Shown: positions 1 to 12,870 of the stretch, in pieces
Layout: the number at the start of each line of letters is the position of its first letter
Numbering within the stretch: position 1 is the first letter of the stretch
NCBI GenBank assembly: GCA_039000515.1
Contig: JBCFYV010011172.1
Span: 73,233,941-73,297,940 of the forward strand
Length of the DNA: 64,000 bases
From: Timema cristinae
Lineage: Eukaryota; Arthropoda; Insecta; Phasmatodea; Timematidae
Direction of reading: 5' to 3'
Position numbers and translations under genes: made by a program
The notes under the pieces: generated by a model
What the model was told of the DNA's origin: nothing
Database searches by the model: none
The model's input: the letters and a program-made list of their open reading frames with translations, nothing else

Positions 1-689
1 GTTTTAATTATCTACATCTATGCAAAGAACCCCAATTTATTTTAAACAATCCTTAAGTTAGATATTTTGTTGGGTTTCATGAAAATAAATACTGTTTAAC
101 AGTTAAGACACGATAAAACTGTTTATTTACCTACCGGCCTAAGTATTGTTATCGATTGTTTGTTTGAAATAGATCCAGGTAATCTGATCACTTGTAAGCG
201 CTATCGAGTTTTAAGAATCAAATAACGACTTTCTAATTCATAATTAATTTTTAAATTGATTTTAACCAAGAGTTTCTTATTTAAAAAAAATTTTAGTCTT
301 TATTAAAAAAAATCTGTTTGTATTTTTAGTTTTTCTTTCTTATTAAAATAAATTATAATCCTTCAATGATGATTAAAGTTGATCAAAAGATAATTAGGCA
401 TAATCTGTTTATTTCACATGTTTTTTTAGAAACTTAACGCATTCTAACAACACTTTTAAAAATAACTAAAATACACCCAAATTTTATTGATTTGATTTTT
501 AAACAATAATATGAGTCTAGATTGTTTATTTGGCTGGATTTTAACCTGTATTTTGCAAGTGGTGGTTGGGGTTGATTAAAATTGAAAGCACGATTGAAAT
601 AAATCTTAATTTACAGTTTAGGCCTATATTGTGTAATGTAGATCTATTTGTAAATCATTAAAATTTCTAACAATTTGCTAGGACTCGGA

Positions 690-755
690 TTTGAGATTTG
701 AAAATAAAATGTACATTCTGATTCGAGAAATAGTGGATTCGACCCATCTCTAATA
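690..755. mobile_element. possible hAT-like terminal fragment
   Basis: The block ends in GTGGATTCGACCCATCTCTA. Similar ends occur at 52640-52690 (GTGGATTTGACCCAACTCTA) and, inverted, at 19023-19043 (TTAGAGTTGGGTCGAATTC). The recurring TAGAG(A/T)TGGG edge resembles hAT inverted-repeat ends. No partner end is visible here, so this is a fragment or runs off the window. Confidence 0.35.
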
Positions 756-2443
756 AATATAGAATAATTATTGTCATTTCTGTGCCAGTTCTCTCTGTGA
801 TTGTATCATGCTCTAATTTAAAGCACATTGTCACCATATTCTTATAAATGTTGTCCATGTTTATTAATGGAAGTTTAATACTTTATTAGAAGCACAACTG
901 TCTATATATAAAAATATTCAGCCGACAAAATTCTGCAATAATAATATTGTAATTTGTGTTTGGATACAACTACTTAATTATAATTAGGGGTGAGTTAACG
1001 TATGATTATTTCACACACACACACATTTTTCTTAAAACATCGTTACTTAGTTTGGATTTAATTTTATGGTATTATATTTATCTGAATACAAAAGACTTGA
1101 TTTTTCAATTATATTTTAAATGCAATAACTTAGTTTATTTTATAGATTTCTTATATGAAAACTAAATAATACCGCACAAAATGTTAATGCTGTGTTATTA
1201 AATTATTTACTACTTTTGCTTTATCCTTGCCATTTTCGCAAGTATGCTTCCTCAAATATTTTTAACTATTTCTAAAGTGATCATAATTTTCTGCATATCT
1301 ATCATGTAAATAAATTAGTTATGTATAAAAGGTATTCTCTTGTATAAATGTACAGTGATAAGCGTAATAACTTTTTAGCCACAATGTCAGTGTTGGAGGC
1401 TTGAATGTGTACATACATTAATATAAAGAATTTTAACACTAGTTTGTTGCGTTATTCCCTCATTGAGAAACAAAGACTCTTATTAAGAGACTTTTACGTA
1501 TGTTGTGACCCACATCAGTGGTTGCATGATCTACGGCAGGGATTGTTTTCTTTTTTACGGTCCTAATTTGTCAATATTTTGGAGGTATTCTTTTGTGGGT
1601 CTATGAAAAATTTAAGAATAAAATTTATACTTTTTTGTGGGTCTATGGAAATTAGAATTTGGTGCACAAACGTCCAGCTCGAACACAATATTCAATTCTA
1701 TGATGCGTTATTTCAAAATATGGTTCACACTCAAATAAAGTCAAAAGATCGCAACAGGGTTCTTTTTTCATAACAACCCTATAGTTCGAGTTTCAATAGT
1801 TGAAAAAATATTGAAAATGTGACATAAGCTCATTTTAACTTCTTAAGCATTATTGCGGAGCTATGAGACTACGCTTCATGAAAAAGGGCTCTTGATTAAG
1901 CCTTACTCTAACAAATACAGTATTTTTTTTATATGCTCATAACAGAAAATGGTAAAAATTTGAAAACTAGCCACAAGCTTTCTTCTTTACCTTGAGATAA
2001 GAAGTTTTATATTTTTATCACTCCAATTGTGTTTAAACTCTCTTTACCATTTTTTAAACAACTATTCTAAGATTGTTGTAAGTTATTAAAGTAAAGGATT
2101 GAAAAAAAGGTGGCGATGAAACTAGAACTGTGGTTTTGGATTTGCAGGAAGTGCAGTGATCATCTTTGGAAGTAGAGGGTAAATTATTGAATGGGTTAAA
2201 GGCAGTATTATTTTAAAACCGCAAATATTGTGCTTCTTAAAATAGACAACACTGTTATATTCTAATATAAAAGTTTGCATTGTTAAAATTAGATTTTAAA
2301 CCTTAATCAATAAAAAAAACTTGTATTCGGATAAGTATGGTACAATGGTACATTTTATTTCCTATTTTCTACACTTAAATTTTCAACACAGTAATGATTC
2401 ATAAAACCTTATTAACTGAAATATGGTTTTCAATTATCATTAT

Positions 2444-2498
2444 TTGTGTGTGTGTGTGTGTGCGTGTGTGGTGTATGCGCACATGCACACACATGTGT
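2444..2498. repeat. GT/CA microsatellite, mirrored
   Basis: A run of TG dinucleotides is followed by TG-rich sequence and then by CA-rich sequence, so the tract is partly self-complementary. It is a simple repeat with no gene. Confidence 0.8.
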
Positions 2499-3850
2499 TA
2501 AACATCCCTATACACACATCATATGTCTCATCCCTAACCTCAATAGATTTTTGTGTAACTAGCACTTCTGTGATGTAAACATTATTTGATAATGACTCCC
2601 ACGTCAGCTCAAGCAAAGGTTTCACTGGTGAATTAATAAAATACACATGTGATGTCATGATTTTATTGTTACTAATAATAAATAAATAAACTATAACTAT
2701 TGTTAATCTCTAAAATTTGTGTACTGATGTCTGTCAAGCTGTCATTTGAAACATATAAATGTGGTACCATTCTACTAATGGTGTCTTATCCTAACCGTTC
2801 AGGCCAGAAAGAGATCAGGAACACTGCAGTTTTTATGTGCAGCGGATTTTTAACTTTAAGATTGTTTTTTAAACTCTAGAGAAAGTATTGTAAAGTTGAG
2901 CAATTGTCTTCCAATTTGGGAATGAAACGTTCTTTAAGATTCAATTTTGGCCATTTTCATTTTAGCAACAATTTCAAAAATAGATATACAACAAATTATT
3001 ATGAAATCATTGTACAATGGAATTTACTGGTTTGCACTGCCTGAATGTGTCCAGGCACTAGTCTTAGTGCACAAACACTGGGTCTTGAGACGTTTCTGTT
3101 CGAACAAATCTACATAATTTACCAATTATTTTACTCAGTGATTGGATACCAATTTCATTGTATCTAGGTTTTTATAAGTTTTATGGAACTTATCGTCAAT
3201 TAAATAATTTTTCGTGGTCTTTTTGTTAAGTAGAAAATATTTTTTTTAATGTATTTTTATCAATTTTTCTGTTGGAATTTTGTTTGATAAATGCTTGCTA
3301 AGTTGGAATTCTTAACTCGGGAATTTTTTTGTTTAAAACCCTACTTTTCATTTATTACTTGTTTATTTAATTATTTGTTAATCCTACTGTTGTTAAAAGA
3401 AGCTAAACCAGCATAGTTACCTGGGTAATTTAGCAACTTCTAACTATGGTTCCCAATATTTTTGAAAGTCGTAAAAAAAATTATTTTCATATCATTTTAG
3501 TAGATAGGTTTTTGAAATTGTTGATATATATAGAGATTGTACCCCAAATATGAACATTTCAAATGCATGTTACATTTATAATCCTTATGTATTACATGTA
3601 CACTTCATCAAGTTTTCTTAGCTATGCAAAATATGACAGGCCAATAGTCCAATATTACATTTTTCATGTGCTTCCTTTATTCACAATTTTGGCAGCTAAA
3701 ATAATTTCATTATTAATAAAGCACATTAGAAAAATATTAAGCCAATCACAAAACTAATAAGTGTATATTCCCACACCAGGGGTCACAGAACTAAAGTGTA
3801 AATATTCTCTAATCTGGTTTTACAATCACAAGGAGATTGGGGGTGCCGAG

Positions 3851-5389
3851 TAGAGAGGGCTAAACAGTGATTTTACGATATCAATGACTACAGTGACTGT
3901 GATTTTAAAATATAGATGATTTATACCAGTGATTTTTCACTGTGACTAGCATTTACAGTGTCTTGATGGACCGATATTTTTTCACTTTCACAGTTTGTTA
4001 GGTAGTAGGTACCTGAAAACGTGAACCGATATTTTGTCAACCACGGTCAGAGCTAGTATTTAGTTGCAGCCCAAGTAGGGAGTACAATCGAGTATTCTGA
4101 GTACTGGCTATTTACTCAAATAGTCCCATGACAATTGGTTGGAAGGAAAACTAATTACTCGGGAGTTTGGTGGCTTGCAATGGAATTCGATACTTAAAGG
4201 CTCAATATAAGCGCTTCCTGTCGGCACTGACATTGATAGTTGACATAACCTAATCTTCAAGTTTCATGTTGCCTAACTAATGTAAAGTCAGTACAAAAGT
4301 ATGCGTTTTAAGAAGTTTCATACAATTGAAAAAAAGAGAAACAAAAATGTTATTTAATATTTTATAGTAAAATGTTATGTAATTTGGGCAAAATTAGTGG
4401 TTCAACAAACCTTATTTTAAATTTGAGTACAAATATTAAAACTTATTTGGCGTACTAAAGAAACTCTTGTAATTGTGTAATTTGTCTAGTGATTTGTTTT
4501 ACTACAGTTAAAATGTATGTGACATTAAAAGTGAACATAACATAATGGTGATTCACAAAATGTTGTTTGGAATGCAGGTCATATATTATATTATTTTAGT
4601 GTTATTTTATTTTAAATACCGTACATCTAATAGTAGATGAACTAAACATCTATTAGAAGCAAATACACTAATTTAAATATAAAGGAATAATACTGATAAC
4701 CACAGCACTGAGACAACATTAAATTATTAGATGCTAGAATGTATTTATTCAATTATTATATACACACACTTTAGATTACACTATAGGATGATTAGGATCA
4801 TCAGCGCATAGTATATATTCAGGTTTATTTATATTTTTTATATTTTGTTACTTATTTTAATATATCATTTGCAATTTTGGGGATAGGATCACTGAAAAAA
4901 AGAATAAATGATTTTTTTCATAGCCTACTTTTAAAAAGAATAACAAATGTGATTCGCTTAGTAAGCTCGCTTTTCAATTTTGTTCTTAACAAATATTTTG
5001 TATTAAAAATGCATGCAAATTAAACATTTAAACCATTAAAGTCATTTTTATGTAGCAATCTGATATGGTTTTTGAAAAATGATCTCTATGAAATCAGGTG
5101 TTTTAAATAGAAATAACACGTAAAACATGCCAGTCAATAAGGTCGATTCTCAATTAGCTGCTAGAATTGAAAATAAAAGAATAACAAGGACCGTGAAGCA
5201 AGTATTTACTCGAGTGTTTAAAAGAAACAATAATAGCTCCGTACCTCTGGTAACTGTTGCCATCTTATTCGAGTATCTCCGCTACAATATCTCAATAACC
5301 GATACTTTTGAGATCAAGTCACCGGGAGTAACAGTTATCAAATGGTATTGATGAAAAAATCACAGTCAATGATTTATCGCCCATCTCTA
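3851..5389. mobile_element. non-autonomous hAT element with 8-bp TSD
   Basis: The left end starts TAGAGAGGGCTAAACAGTGA and the reverse complement of the right end starts TAGAGATGGGCGATAAATCA. Both continue into related sequence containing CAATGACTACAGTGACTGTG or CATTGACTGTGATT. The flanks are GTGCCGAG (3843-3850) and GTGCTGAG (5390-5397), 7 of 8 identical. An 8-bp duplication is the hallmark of hAT transposition. No transposase is recognised inside, so it would depend on a relative. The interior also has divergent repeats of the ACAGTGATTTT type. Confidence 0.72.
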
Positions 5390-5399
5390 GTGCTGAGTA

Positions 5400-5520
5400 G
5401 ATGTATCCTATTTGGTTTCCCACCCTACTTGCATACAATGAGACCACAATTCCTCTTAATTTTAACTTTTTCATCCCTTTACCATCAGTGTAAATAAGTA
5501 TATAACCCAGATGAGTCATA
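5400..5520 (+). mobile_element. SINE family 1, degraded 3' part
   Basis: It carries the decayed body of the SINE best seen at 35180-35432: a CCCACCCTACTTGC block, a CTCTTAATTTTAAC block, then CCATCAGTGTAAATAAG and TATATAACCCAGATGAG, corresponding to the shared tail. The tRNA-like head is missing. Confidence 0.55.
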
Positions 5521-5866
5521 AAATACAATGTACATCAAAAACATATTTTCCATAGAGATTGAACCCTTGAATCCCTCGAATATTGTGGTATTTAAGAGAT
5601 TTAAAATTTGTAAAACCCTAAAAAAAAAATCTCAGATAAAATTATGAAGAGCTTGATCTTGACTCAAAACAACAATTTTAAGCATTTGGTAAAAGGAATC
5701 ATATAGACTTTGTTGGAGGGGTGACAATATCACCAAAAAAAAAAGGACAAAATTAATTATACTAATATAATTAATTTGCTAAATAGTTGTACACTTTGTT
5801 GTTTATAACATAATAGACAGGACAAACAAAATAACAGCAAGACTTAAACAACTTTCTTTTTAAATT

Positions 5867-6105
5867 CCCGCTTCGGTGGCCACATGATATAAAGCGCTGC
5901 TCTTGAAGTAGACTAGACCGCCAATGATGGGGAGATTGAGGTTCATATCTCAGTCAGGTGTACCAATGGTGGTTTTTCACTCTCCTTCCACACAAGTATG
6001 GGTACACTTCCTCTTAATATAGCCTTCCTCATCTCTAAAACTATTACCTGGATTAGTACTTAAGTGTATAACCTAAAAAGGTAAAAATCAGTGCTAAAGG
6101 AAAAA
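5867..6105 (+). mobile_element. SINE family 1 (tRNA-derived)
   Basis: It starts CCCGCTTCGGTGGCCACATG, has a decayed B-box region (GAGGTTCATATCTCAGTCAGG), the conserved TTTTTCACTCTCCTTCC body, and a tail near GTATAACCTAAAAAGG ending at GTGCTAAAGGAAAAA. It is one of two copies placed head to tail. Confidence 0.8.
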
Positions 6106-6108
6106 TAC

Positions 6109-6314
6109 TTGACTCGGTGGCAACATGGTCACAATTGATTAGACTGCCGATGATGGTGAGATCGAGGATTGAATCCAGCTTGGGTTAACTGAGGGAGGTT
6201 TTCCACTCTCCTTCCATGCAAATCAGGTACACTTCTACATTCAACCTTTCCCTAACACGATTAATACAAATGCATATATCCTAAATAGGTAGTAGGATGT
6301 GGTGCTAAAAAAAG
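6109..6314 (+). mobile_element. SINE family 1 (tRNA-derived)
   Basis: Second copy, a few bases after the first and in the same orientation. It has GACTCGGTGGCAACATGG, a B-box-like GAGGATTGAATCC, the TTTTCCACTCTCCTTCCATG body and the tail TAGGTAGTAGGATGTGGTGC followed by TAAAAAAA. Confidence 0.8.
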
Positions 6315-6407
6315 TGTGTTTTCATTGTAAAATTGTACATTTTTAAAGGTGCAAGGATTTGAATTTGGCTCTGAGAGTCAAAATATAAAGGATTCAACCC
6401 ATAATAG

Positions 6408-6770
6408 CGGGGTCGGCAACAGGTCAGTCTCGCAGCAATTTTCACTCGATCGCATAAGAAAACTACATGTCATGAAAAGGCAAGCTTACATCGCATTATT
6501 CCACTATGATACAGCTTATAAGATATATCCATAGTGTAATCACTCAAGGTAAGACTGCTACCTTTCGGGGTAAACAGAGTGTACATTTTATTTATTTTCT
6601 ATAAAGGCAGAGACATAAGTATTGGAGGTAATATTGAATTTAAGGAACAAATATAATATGTTAAGGAAAAAGAATCAAAAGTAGAGTGGAGAAATGAAGG
6701 GTGATCACACACAGGGACCTTTGAAAAAATGTAAAAGTCGATCGGGGCCCAAAAATGTTGCTGACCCTTG
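6408..6770. mobile_element. short hAT-type MITE with 8-bp TSD
   Basis: The left end is CGGGGTCGGCAACAGGTC and the reverse complement of the right end is CAAGGGTCAGCAACATTTTT, a form typical of hAT ends. The flanks are CATAATAG (6400-6407) and CATTATAG (6771-6778), 7 of 8 identical. At 363 bp it is non-autonomous. Confidence 0.75.
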
Positions 6771-7236
6771 CATTATAGTATTACATTTTTAGCATAACTA
6801 TTTTGGTTAAGTAAATGTGACCACATTAAATATTTATCAAATACATTAATTTTTCAAGAAGAAACCCGCTTTCCATTTATTACATTGTAAAAGCTAAAAG
6901 CGAGCGAGATAGGCACACAAAAAACACATTGTCGGAATTTTACTATAATTCTTTTCTCTCCGAGTTTTAACATTCGAAAATTAAAACAAGTTTATTCTCC
7001 TGGAAATATAAGACAATAAAACTCAATTAAATCAGTTTGTTATAAAAAGGAAGTTATGAATTAAACAAGGGTGTACTGTTTAATCTAAAACAAGTATTTG
7101 CCGAGTTCACCTTCCCTAGTGGGGCCAGGTTTCAGATCAATACACACTAGTTCACCTTGCCCCCAACCACCCTGATACACACATTGTGCTTTTAACATAC
7201 TTTCTCAAGATCTATGCCTAAAAAATCTTATTTTAC

Positions 7237-7430
7237 TACTGGCCTGGGATATACACATTTTAATTGTACTAATGGTATAGGAATGATGAAGGTAGAATTA
7301 GAGGAAATGTACCCACAACAATATGGAGGTAAAGTGGGAAGCTAATTAGGAAAAACCATGACTCACTATGCCCTGTATGGTTTTGAGCTATGACCACCTT
7401 GTCACCGGGAAGCCTGAATAGATGTGCTTA
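7237..7430 (-). mobile_element. SINE family 1, degraded, minus strand
   Basis: Read on the minus strand it has the family body: ATTAGGAAAAACCATGA corresponds to the decayed TTTTTCCTAAAT block, with the vestige of the CTCTAATTCAACCTTC block at 7285-7300. The head is very eroded. Confidence 0.5.
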
Positions 7431-10400
7431 GCATTCAATCTCGGTTAAATCTATACTCATCCTGTTCACCCATAAACTTGATTGTAGATTAATTTGGTGA
7501 TGAGGTTCACTGAATTTGTTGCACTTTTGAAAATAGCTGGTCTTTGTCTGGGCCAATCAATAATTTGGATGGATTGTGATAGTATTTAACAATCAATTTG
7601 AATGAGGGACTCTGTACAAACACCTTTTTCGACTTTCGACTGGTGCTATTAGTGAAACTACCCTTAAAAATAGGGTATGCTTGAGACTGAATTAGGTACA
7701 TAGGGCCTACTAATAATTGTTTGTATTGCTGTTTGAACATGTTTTAATGAGCAGCTATGTGTGAATACTATCTTTACTTTTTAAGATTTTGAATAATATT
7801 TCTCAGTGCAATTTCACAATGATAGCTTATTTATACTTATTTTCGTGCCACTTTTTGAAATCTGCTTTAAATAATAAGTAATGAGGCTTTTCTATAGTAA
7901 CTTTTCCCTTAGGAGAAAGACTCCATATGAAAAAGAATAAATTGGTTCAGTCTCATTACCAGGTAAAATGTGTAGTTACTATTAAAGTTATTTTTATTTG
8001 ATATGGTAAATCAGTGTGTTGATCTTAACTAAATGTATGTTATTATGGTTATTATGACTCGGACTTAGAAATCTGGGATCCAGTTATGACCATACACATC
8101 TGAAGAACTTTTTATAGACAATCCTTCATTCTGGTAATTATCATGAATCAATCAAGATGCATCCTTTTCTATTGATCTAAAAGGTTTTAGTTCTGGCTGT
8201 TTTTTAAGGAATTAAGTTTGAATCCCTTTCAAAGAGTTTTTATTCTTCAGATGATGTGTACGTAGATGAGGAAGAAGTGATTCATAGTTCGCTGTAGGTC
8301 CCAGATACTTGTAACCTAAGCATGTTAAGTGCCTGAAATAGCATTGAAAAGAGAATGTGGTCTTTAAAAACCACGACATGAATATAAATAAATATGACTG
8401 AATGAGACTTGAAAAAATTATTATATCCATTGAAATGAGACGTGTTCTAATTATTTTAAAAAAATGCTTCACCAAGGAGTTGTTTTGAAAAACTTCACAC
8501 GCAGAAGCCTGTGATAAATCATGTTTTAACACACAAGTATATGTATAGTAAGTATTATTGTAATGATTAGAAGAAGACAATCCTCATAGGCTAGGTCGGG
8601 GGTCTCCTGGCTGGGCTCCAGCCAAAATATTTCAACTCATACCTACTAGATATGTACATTTCATCTTTATGATTTGTATATTTTGTGTGCCTATTAACAT
8701 AATAATTGTATTATAAGGTAGCATGCAAGACTTATTGTTATTCTTGAAAAAGAGAAAAACTGGCTCAGTATTATGTAGGTTTTGGTTTGTAAAACATTTA
8801 AAATTTTGCTATGATGTATGATGTGAAAACCTTAAAATTTATTTATCAAGTATTGTTTATTTACTAAATAACTTAATTCGGATTAAACAATATAATTTCT
8901 ACGAGTAAGCTAAGAAATATTTACCGTTCAAAGAAAAACTGAAGAAATTTACATTAAATTAGTGTAGAGTAAAAAGTCTCAAAAGTGTGTGTTGTTGGTT
9001 CTTTGAATGCCTGATGATTATGTGTAAAGATAAATGCTATTCTTGAGTCTGAACTGTGAAGGTACTTACTAATGATCCCACAATTAGCTATGGTCAACCG
9101 TAGAATGTCATTTCGTTTTTCTGGCCTATTAACTGAATCTCTCTTCTGGCCTGAACCGGTGTTATCCGTGCAATACAATGGGAATAAAACTATTAAATGT
9201 TATTTTATAGATACTAAGCAAATAAATGTAATCATCGATTTTGAAGAGACTGTCTTAGAAATAATAAATACTGAAAAGCGTTTGGGTGAAATGGTGTGAC
9301 AGGATGTCACTTGTAAAACTTTGATACTGAATGGAGGTTTTTATAACAAAAAATAAATAAACTTGTAAAAAATGTATTTTAGAATGATATTGTCAAGGAT
9401 GATATAAATTTAGGGTTTTGGATTTTACATGAAAATGGTACTGATAGTATTTCTAGTATATAAATAAGATATTTTACGAGTCTGTTGGGAGAATTGTATG
9501 TTCCGTACCATTTAATAGATGCTTCCAAGAAAGATTTTCTGCCTGAGAGCGGTGATTCACTTAGATGTTAACATTCCTCTCGCAATTTAAACTAGAGTAT
9601 ATGCCTAACAAACACCATAAGTTTTCCTCTCCTACAAAGAACGCTAAAAGATTTTTTATGGTTTTTTCAATATTAAAATTATATTTAAAAAATAACCATT
9701 TTGTTTAGTAAAATTCTCTCCCAATGTAGTAACACATTTGAATGCGTAAGTGATGCTAATATCTTTATGAATGCCGCACCAAGGGCGGGTGACTGGCCGC
9801 AGTGAGATTATGAACTAAGGTGATGCTGTAACTAACTTTAGATGCAACATGTTGTGATAATCCCCTTCCATGTCCCGCAGACAATCTTCTGTTCAGTTAA
9901 AATTTTGTCCGTCTGCTGGCTTGAGACCTAACTGTTTACAAATGTGCAAAAGTATCTATAATTTTTTTGGTTTTCATGAATAAGCATTTTTTTTAATAAT
10001 CTGAAATAAATGTTTTAAAAGATGTTCGACCAATTCAAACATTATAATTGGATATGTTTAAGATTTGAATATTCATTTTTTCTTTGAATCTTTAATCTGA
10101 ATTTTACTCTTAGAAAACATGGTAAATATAAGAGGTTTACTTTACTACATTGGTTCTTAAGATTCTATAGAAAATAGAAATTTGTAACTATATGTCAACA
10201 TATTTTTAGGGTCTGCTAGTCCCTAACTATGTTGGATTAAACCAATAAGCACTATAAGAGCTATAAAATAGCTTCCAAATCGAAATTTCAAAAAATCTCT
10301 TATCTAAATCTCATACATCCTTAATGGTTCGATGTTTACATTCTCTAAATATAATAATTTTAAAATTATTTGCCAGAATATCTATTACAGTTTGTTATAA

Positions 10401-10627
10401 AAGCTATTTTACTAACTGTACTCAAGAGATACTTTGCGACTGGCTGTATTTGCCCTCCATTTTATGTACAGTGATGTATTAGGTATATAATAATTAGAAG
10501 AGTATATTATGTAGGGTTGAAGTTATGAATAACACAGGAAGTATGTTTGGCAAATGTTTACCAATAGAACTTTTATTATTAATCGAATTAATGACCTTTT
10601 CTAAACTCAATATATCAACACTAGAGG
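7431..10627. other. gene-free AT-rich DNA
   Basis: I recognise no gene here. A GC-richer patch at 9770-9930 (GCACCAAGGGCGGGTGACTGG and following) has no long open frame or splice context. Near 8597 GGTCGGGGGTCTCC resembles a hAT end, but I find no partner. Open frames at 8212-8580 and 9072-9299 have no recognisable domain. Confidence 0.5.
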
Positions 10628-11979
10628 GGCTCTTATTTACTCTCGGTGAAACATTTTATCAGGTTTATTTATGTACCAACCCCAAGATTGGTTCCGATTG
10701 ATAAAAAAAATTTGAGCTCGATCGGATAAAAGAAAAGGTGCTGTTGGGCCCTTAAAAATTTTAATAAACATTATAATGCAAAAAAAAAAAAAAGTTTATT
10801 CTATTTGGTTATCTTCCAAATTATTGATTATATCAAAAAATAAGTCAAACATTAGTTGTAGATATATACAAGAGGCATACATTATCTATCATCTATTACT
10901 CTTTTTTCTTACAACTTATGATTAAAAAAAATTAAAAATAAGTTAATGCCATGAATACCACAGTTATTTATTGCTTGAATTTTTTTTGTTCTATCATGAA
11001 TTTGTATCATCACCGTAAGAAGAAAATTCAATCTGAAATATTTTTATTTTTCCTGTCAGCATACTTTGAGACATTGTTTTGTGCCCCTTTTGCTGTTAGA
11101 GCACCCTACCTGAATTTCAGAGTTCTCTCTAAACTTTTTCAATATCAAACTATCGATTGTGATACATAGTTGCATTAAAAAGTTTAGTAATCATTAATGG
11201 TATTTAAGCCCTGAAGTTCTCGCATTTGCTCTTTTTTATTCAAGTTTGTCATTCAAATCGAAAAAGAATGGTTGATGCTCTAAATTGCAAATCAGAATCA
11301 TTGGTAAAGCAAATAGTATACAAGCCGATAGAATTCCAAAAAATTTAAAAGGTGGAATTGAACAATTCGTTTCCACCTAAACTAGAACATTTTTCAAAAG
11401 ATTTGCCTTAGATGATCCATTTTTACAGACAAAACTATCAACATGGTTTGAAAATGAAAGTTTCATTAAAGGGTTGGAAATAGTAAGTAAACTGCGAGTT
11501 GTCAATGATGCGGCAGAAAGGTGGGTTAAATTATGGAAAGATTATAATAAATTATTTACAAAAAATGAACAAAAACAGCATGGTCTTCAAATTGTAAATG
11601 ATTACCGCCGACGGTTTCCTGGTTATAAGAAAGAGAATTTGTCTCAGCATCAAGACTTTTAGCTAGAATAAGGGATTTGTTCAGTTTTTATTTTTTTCCA
11701 AAAAAGTCATATGCAAAAATTAATAGTTGATAATGTGTGCTTCTTGTCTGGATCTAAAACTTTTGTTTGACATAATTTTTATATAATCAATAACTTGTAA
11801 GGTAATCAAATAAAATATACATTTTTCGCACCTAAATGGTTATTTAAATTTTTAAGGACCCTGGGACACCTGTTTCCTTTATCCAATTGAGCTGAAATTT
11901 TTCACAAATTGTTTTTTTTATTAATTCAGGCCAACCTCAGGGTTGGTGTGAAAAAATTCATAAGTTGAAAGTAAGAGTC
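10628..11979 (+). mobile_element. decayed DNA transposon with long inverted repeats
   Basis: The left end (GGCTCTTATTTACT, 10628 on) and the inverse of the right end (GACTCTTACTTTCA, ending 11979) match intermittently for about 130 bp. Shared blocks include ACCAACCC, TTGAGCTCGATCGGATAAA against TTCAGCTCAATTGGATAAA, and CCTTAAAAATTT. Between them, at 11230-11662, lies a decayed protein fragment of a family I have seen in arthropod and cnidarian transposon-like genes. No clear target duplication is seen. The superfamily is unresolved. Confidence 0.6.
11230..11662 (+). pseudogene. transposon-derived protein fragment (VNDxAER family)
   Basis: The last 62 codons (11474-11662) read without a stop and contain LRVVNDAAERWVKLWKDYNK, then FTKNEQKQHGLQIVNDYRRR and FPG, ending at a stop. 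The order VVNDxAERxVKL, TKNExQKQ, (V/I)VxxxRxxFP is one I recall from uncharacterised repeat-associated proteins of arthropods and cnidarians. Just upstream, in a broken frame, STWFENESF fits the same family. Upstream frames carry stops, so this is a relic. It sits inside the inverted-repeat element at 10628-11979. The function of the parent protein is not known to me; transposition is an inference from the flanking repeats. Confidence 0.6.
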
Positions 11980-12870
11980 AACCTAATCAACACACAACCC
12001 ACAATTTAACTTAATCTAGGGCAACAATAAACACCATAAATTGTAATATCTCTATTGAGCAATAAAACTAAATCCTTAACTCTAAATATAGCTTCAAATC
12101 TAAATTTTCAATTATTCTACAAATCTCAAAATTGAATTTTAAGTTTTGTACTAACAAAACTGTCAAAGAGCACAGCCTGACATATTTCCAAAGTTAAGCA
12201 ACTGTTTTTTAATTGAAAGTTTGTGTATGGGGAAATTTAAATATAATATTTTATAGTAGTTAAAGAAAATTGAGAAACCAAGATTTTATCCAATTTCAAC
12301 AAAAAACAATTGTACATAAAAATTTGTTTTGTGTGTGAATTTTAAAACTAACAACTATTTAGTTCATAATTAACTATTTTTATTTGTTTAGAAAAAAATA
12401 GTGTTCAAATTAAGTGTAATATAATTTTAAGATGAGCCAAATGTATGTTATGTTGTGTTTGGTATTTTTACATATATATTTTTTATTTTGTTTATCAGAA
12501 TAGATCTATTAGAACCGACTGCTATCAATTTCAATTTCTAAAATAAATTTGAATTGAAAACTCAAAATGAATTTTAAATAAGAGTTAATTTATAAATAGG
12601 TGTTAATTTCAATTATTATTTATAAAAATAAAGGTATTAAAGAATATAATATTATTACTTTTGTTTACAAAATATAAGTGTTTATAAAGTTTATCTTTTT
12701 ATTTTTTTATCTTGATTAAGTCATTTATCTGACAAAATTATATCGTTTCATAAATAATCTCAGATTAATTTTGATTTCATGCAATAAGATCTGTTAGTAT
12801 AGTTTTGGTCATAAAACAATTTTATGGGTTTTTAATTAAAGGCTAAGTACAGTTCCTTTGTATATTTTAA

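Larger units (their letters stand above)
1..3842. other. gene-free AT-rich DNA
   Basis: I see no coding exon, RNA gene or complete mobile element here. The sequence is AT-rich with homopolymer runs. A possible transposon end near 735-755 and a GT/CA tract near 2450 are listed separately. The short open frames look like chance frames: no recognisable domain and biased composition. Confidence 0.6.

Noticed and set aside
5127..5351. 74-codon plus-strand open frame
   Set aside because: It lies inside the hAT element 3851-5389 and overlaps its terminal repeat. No transposase motif is seen.
8212..8580. 122-codon minus-strand open frame
   Set aside because: Composition is hydrophobic and AT-driven, with no domain, no splice context and stop-rich surroundings. 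Treated as a chance frame.
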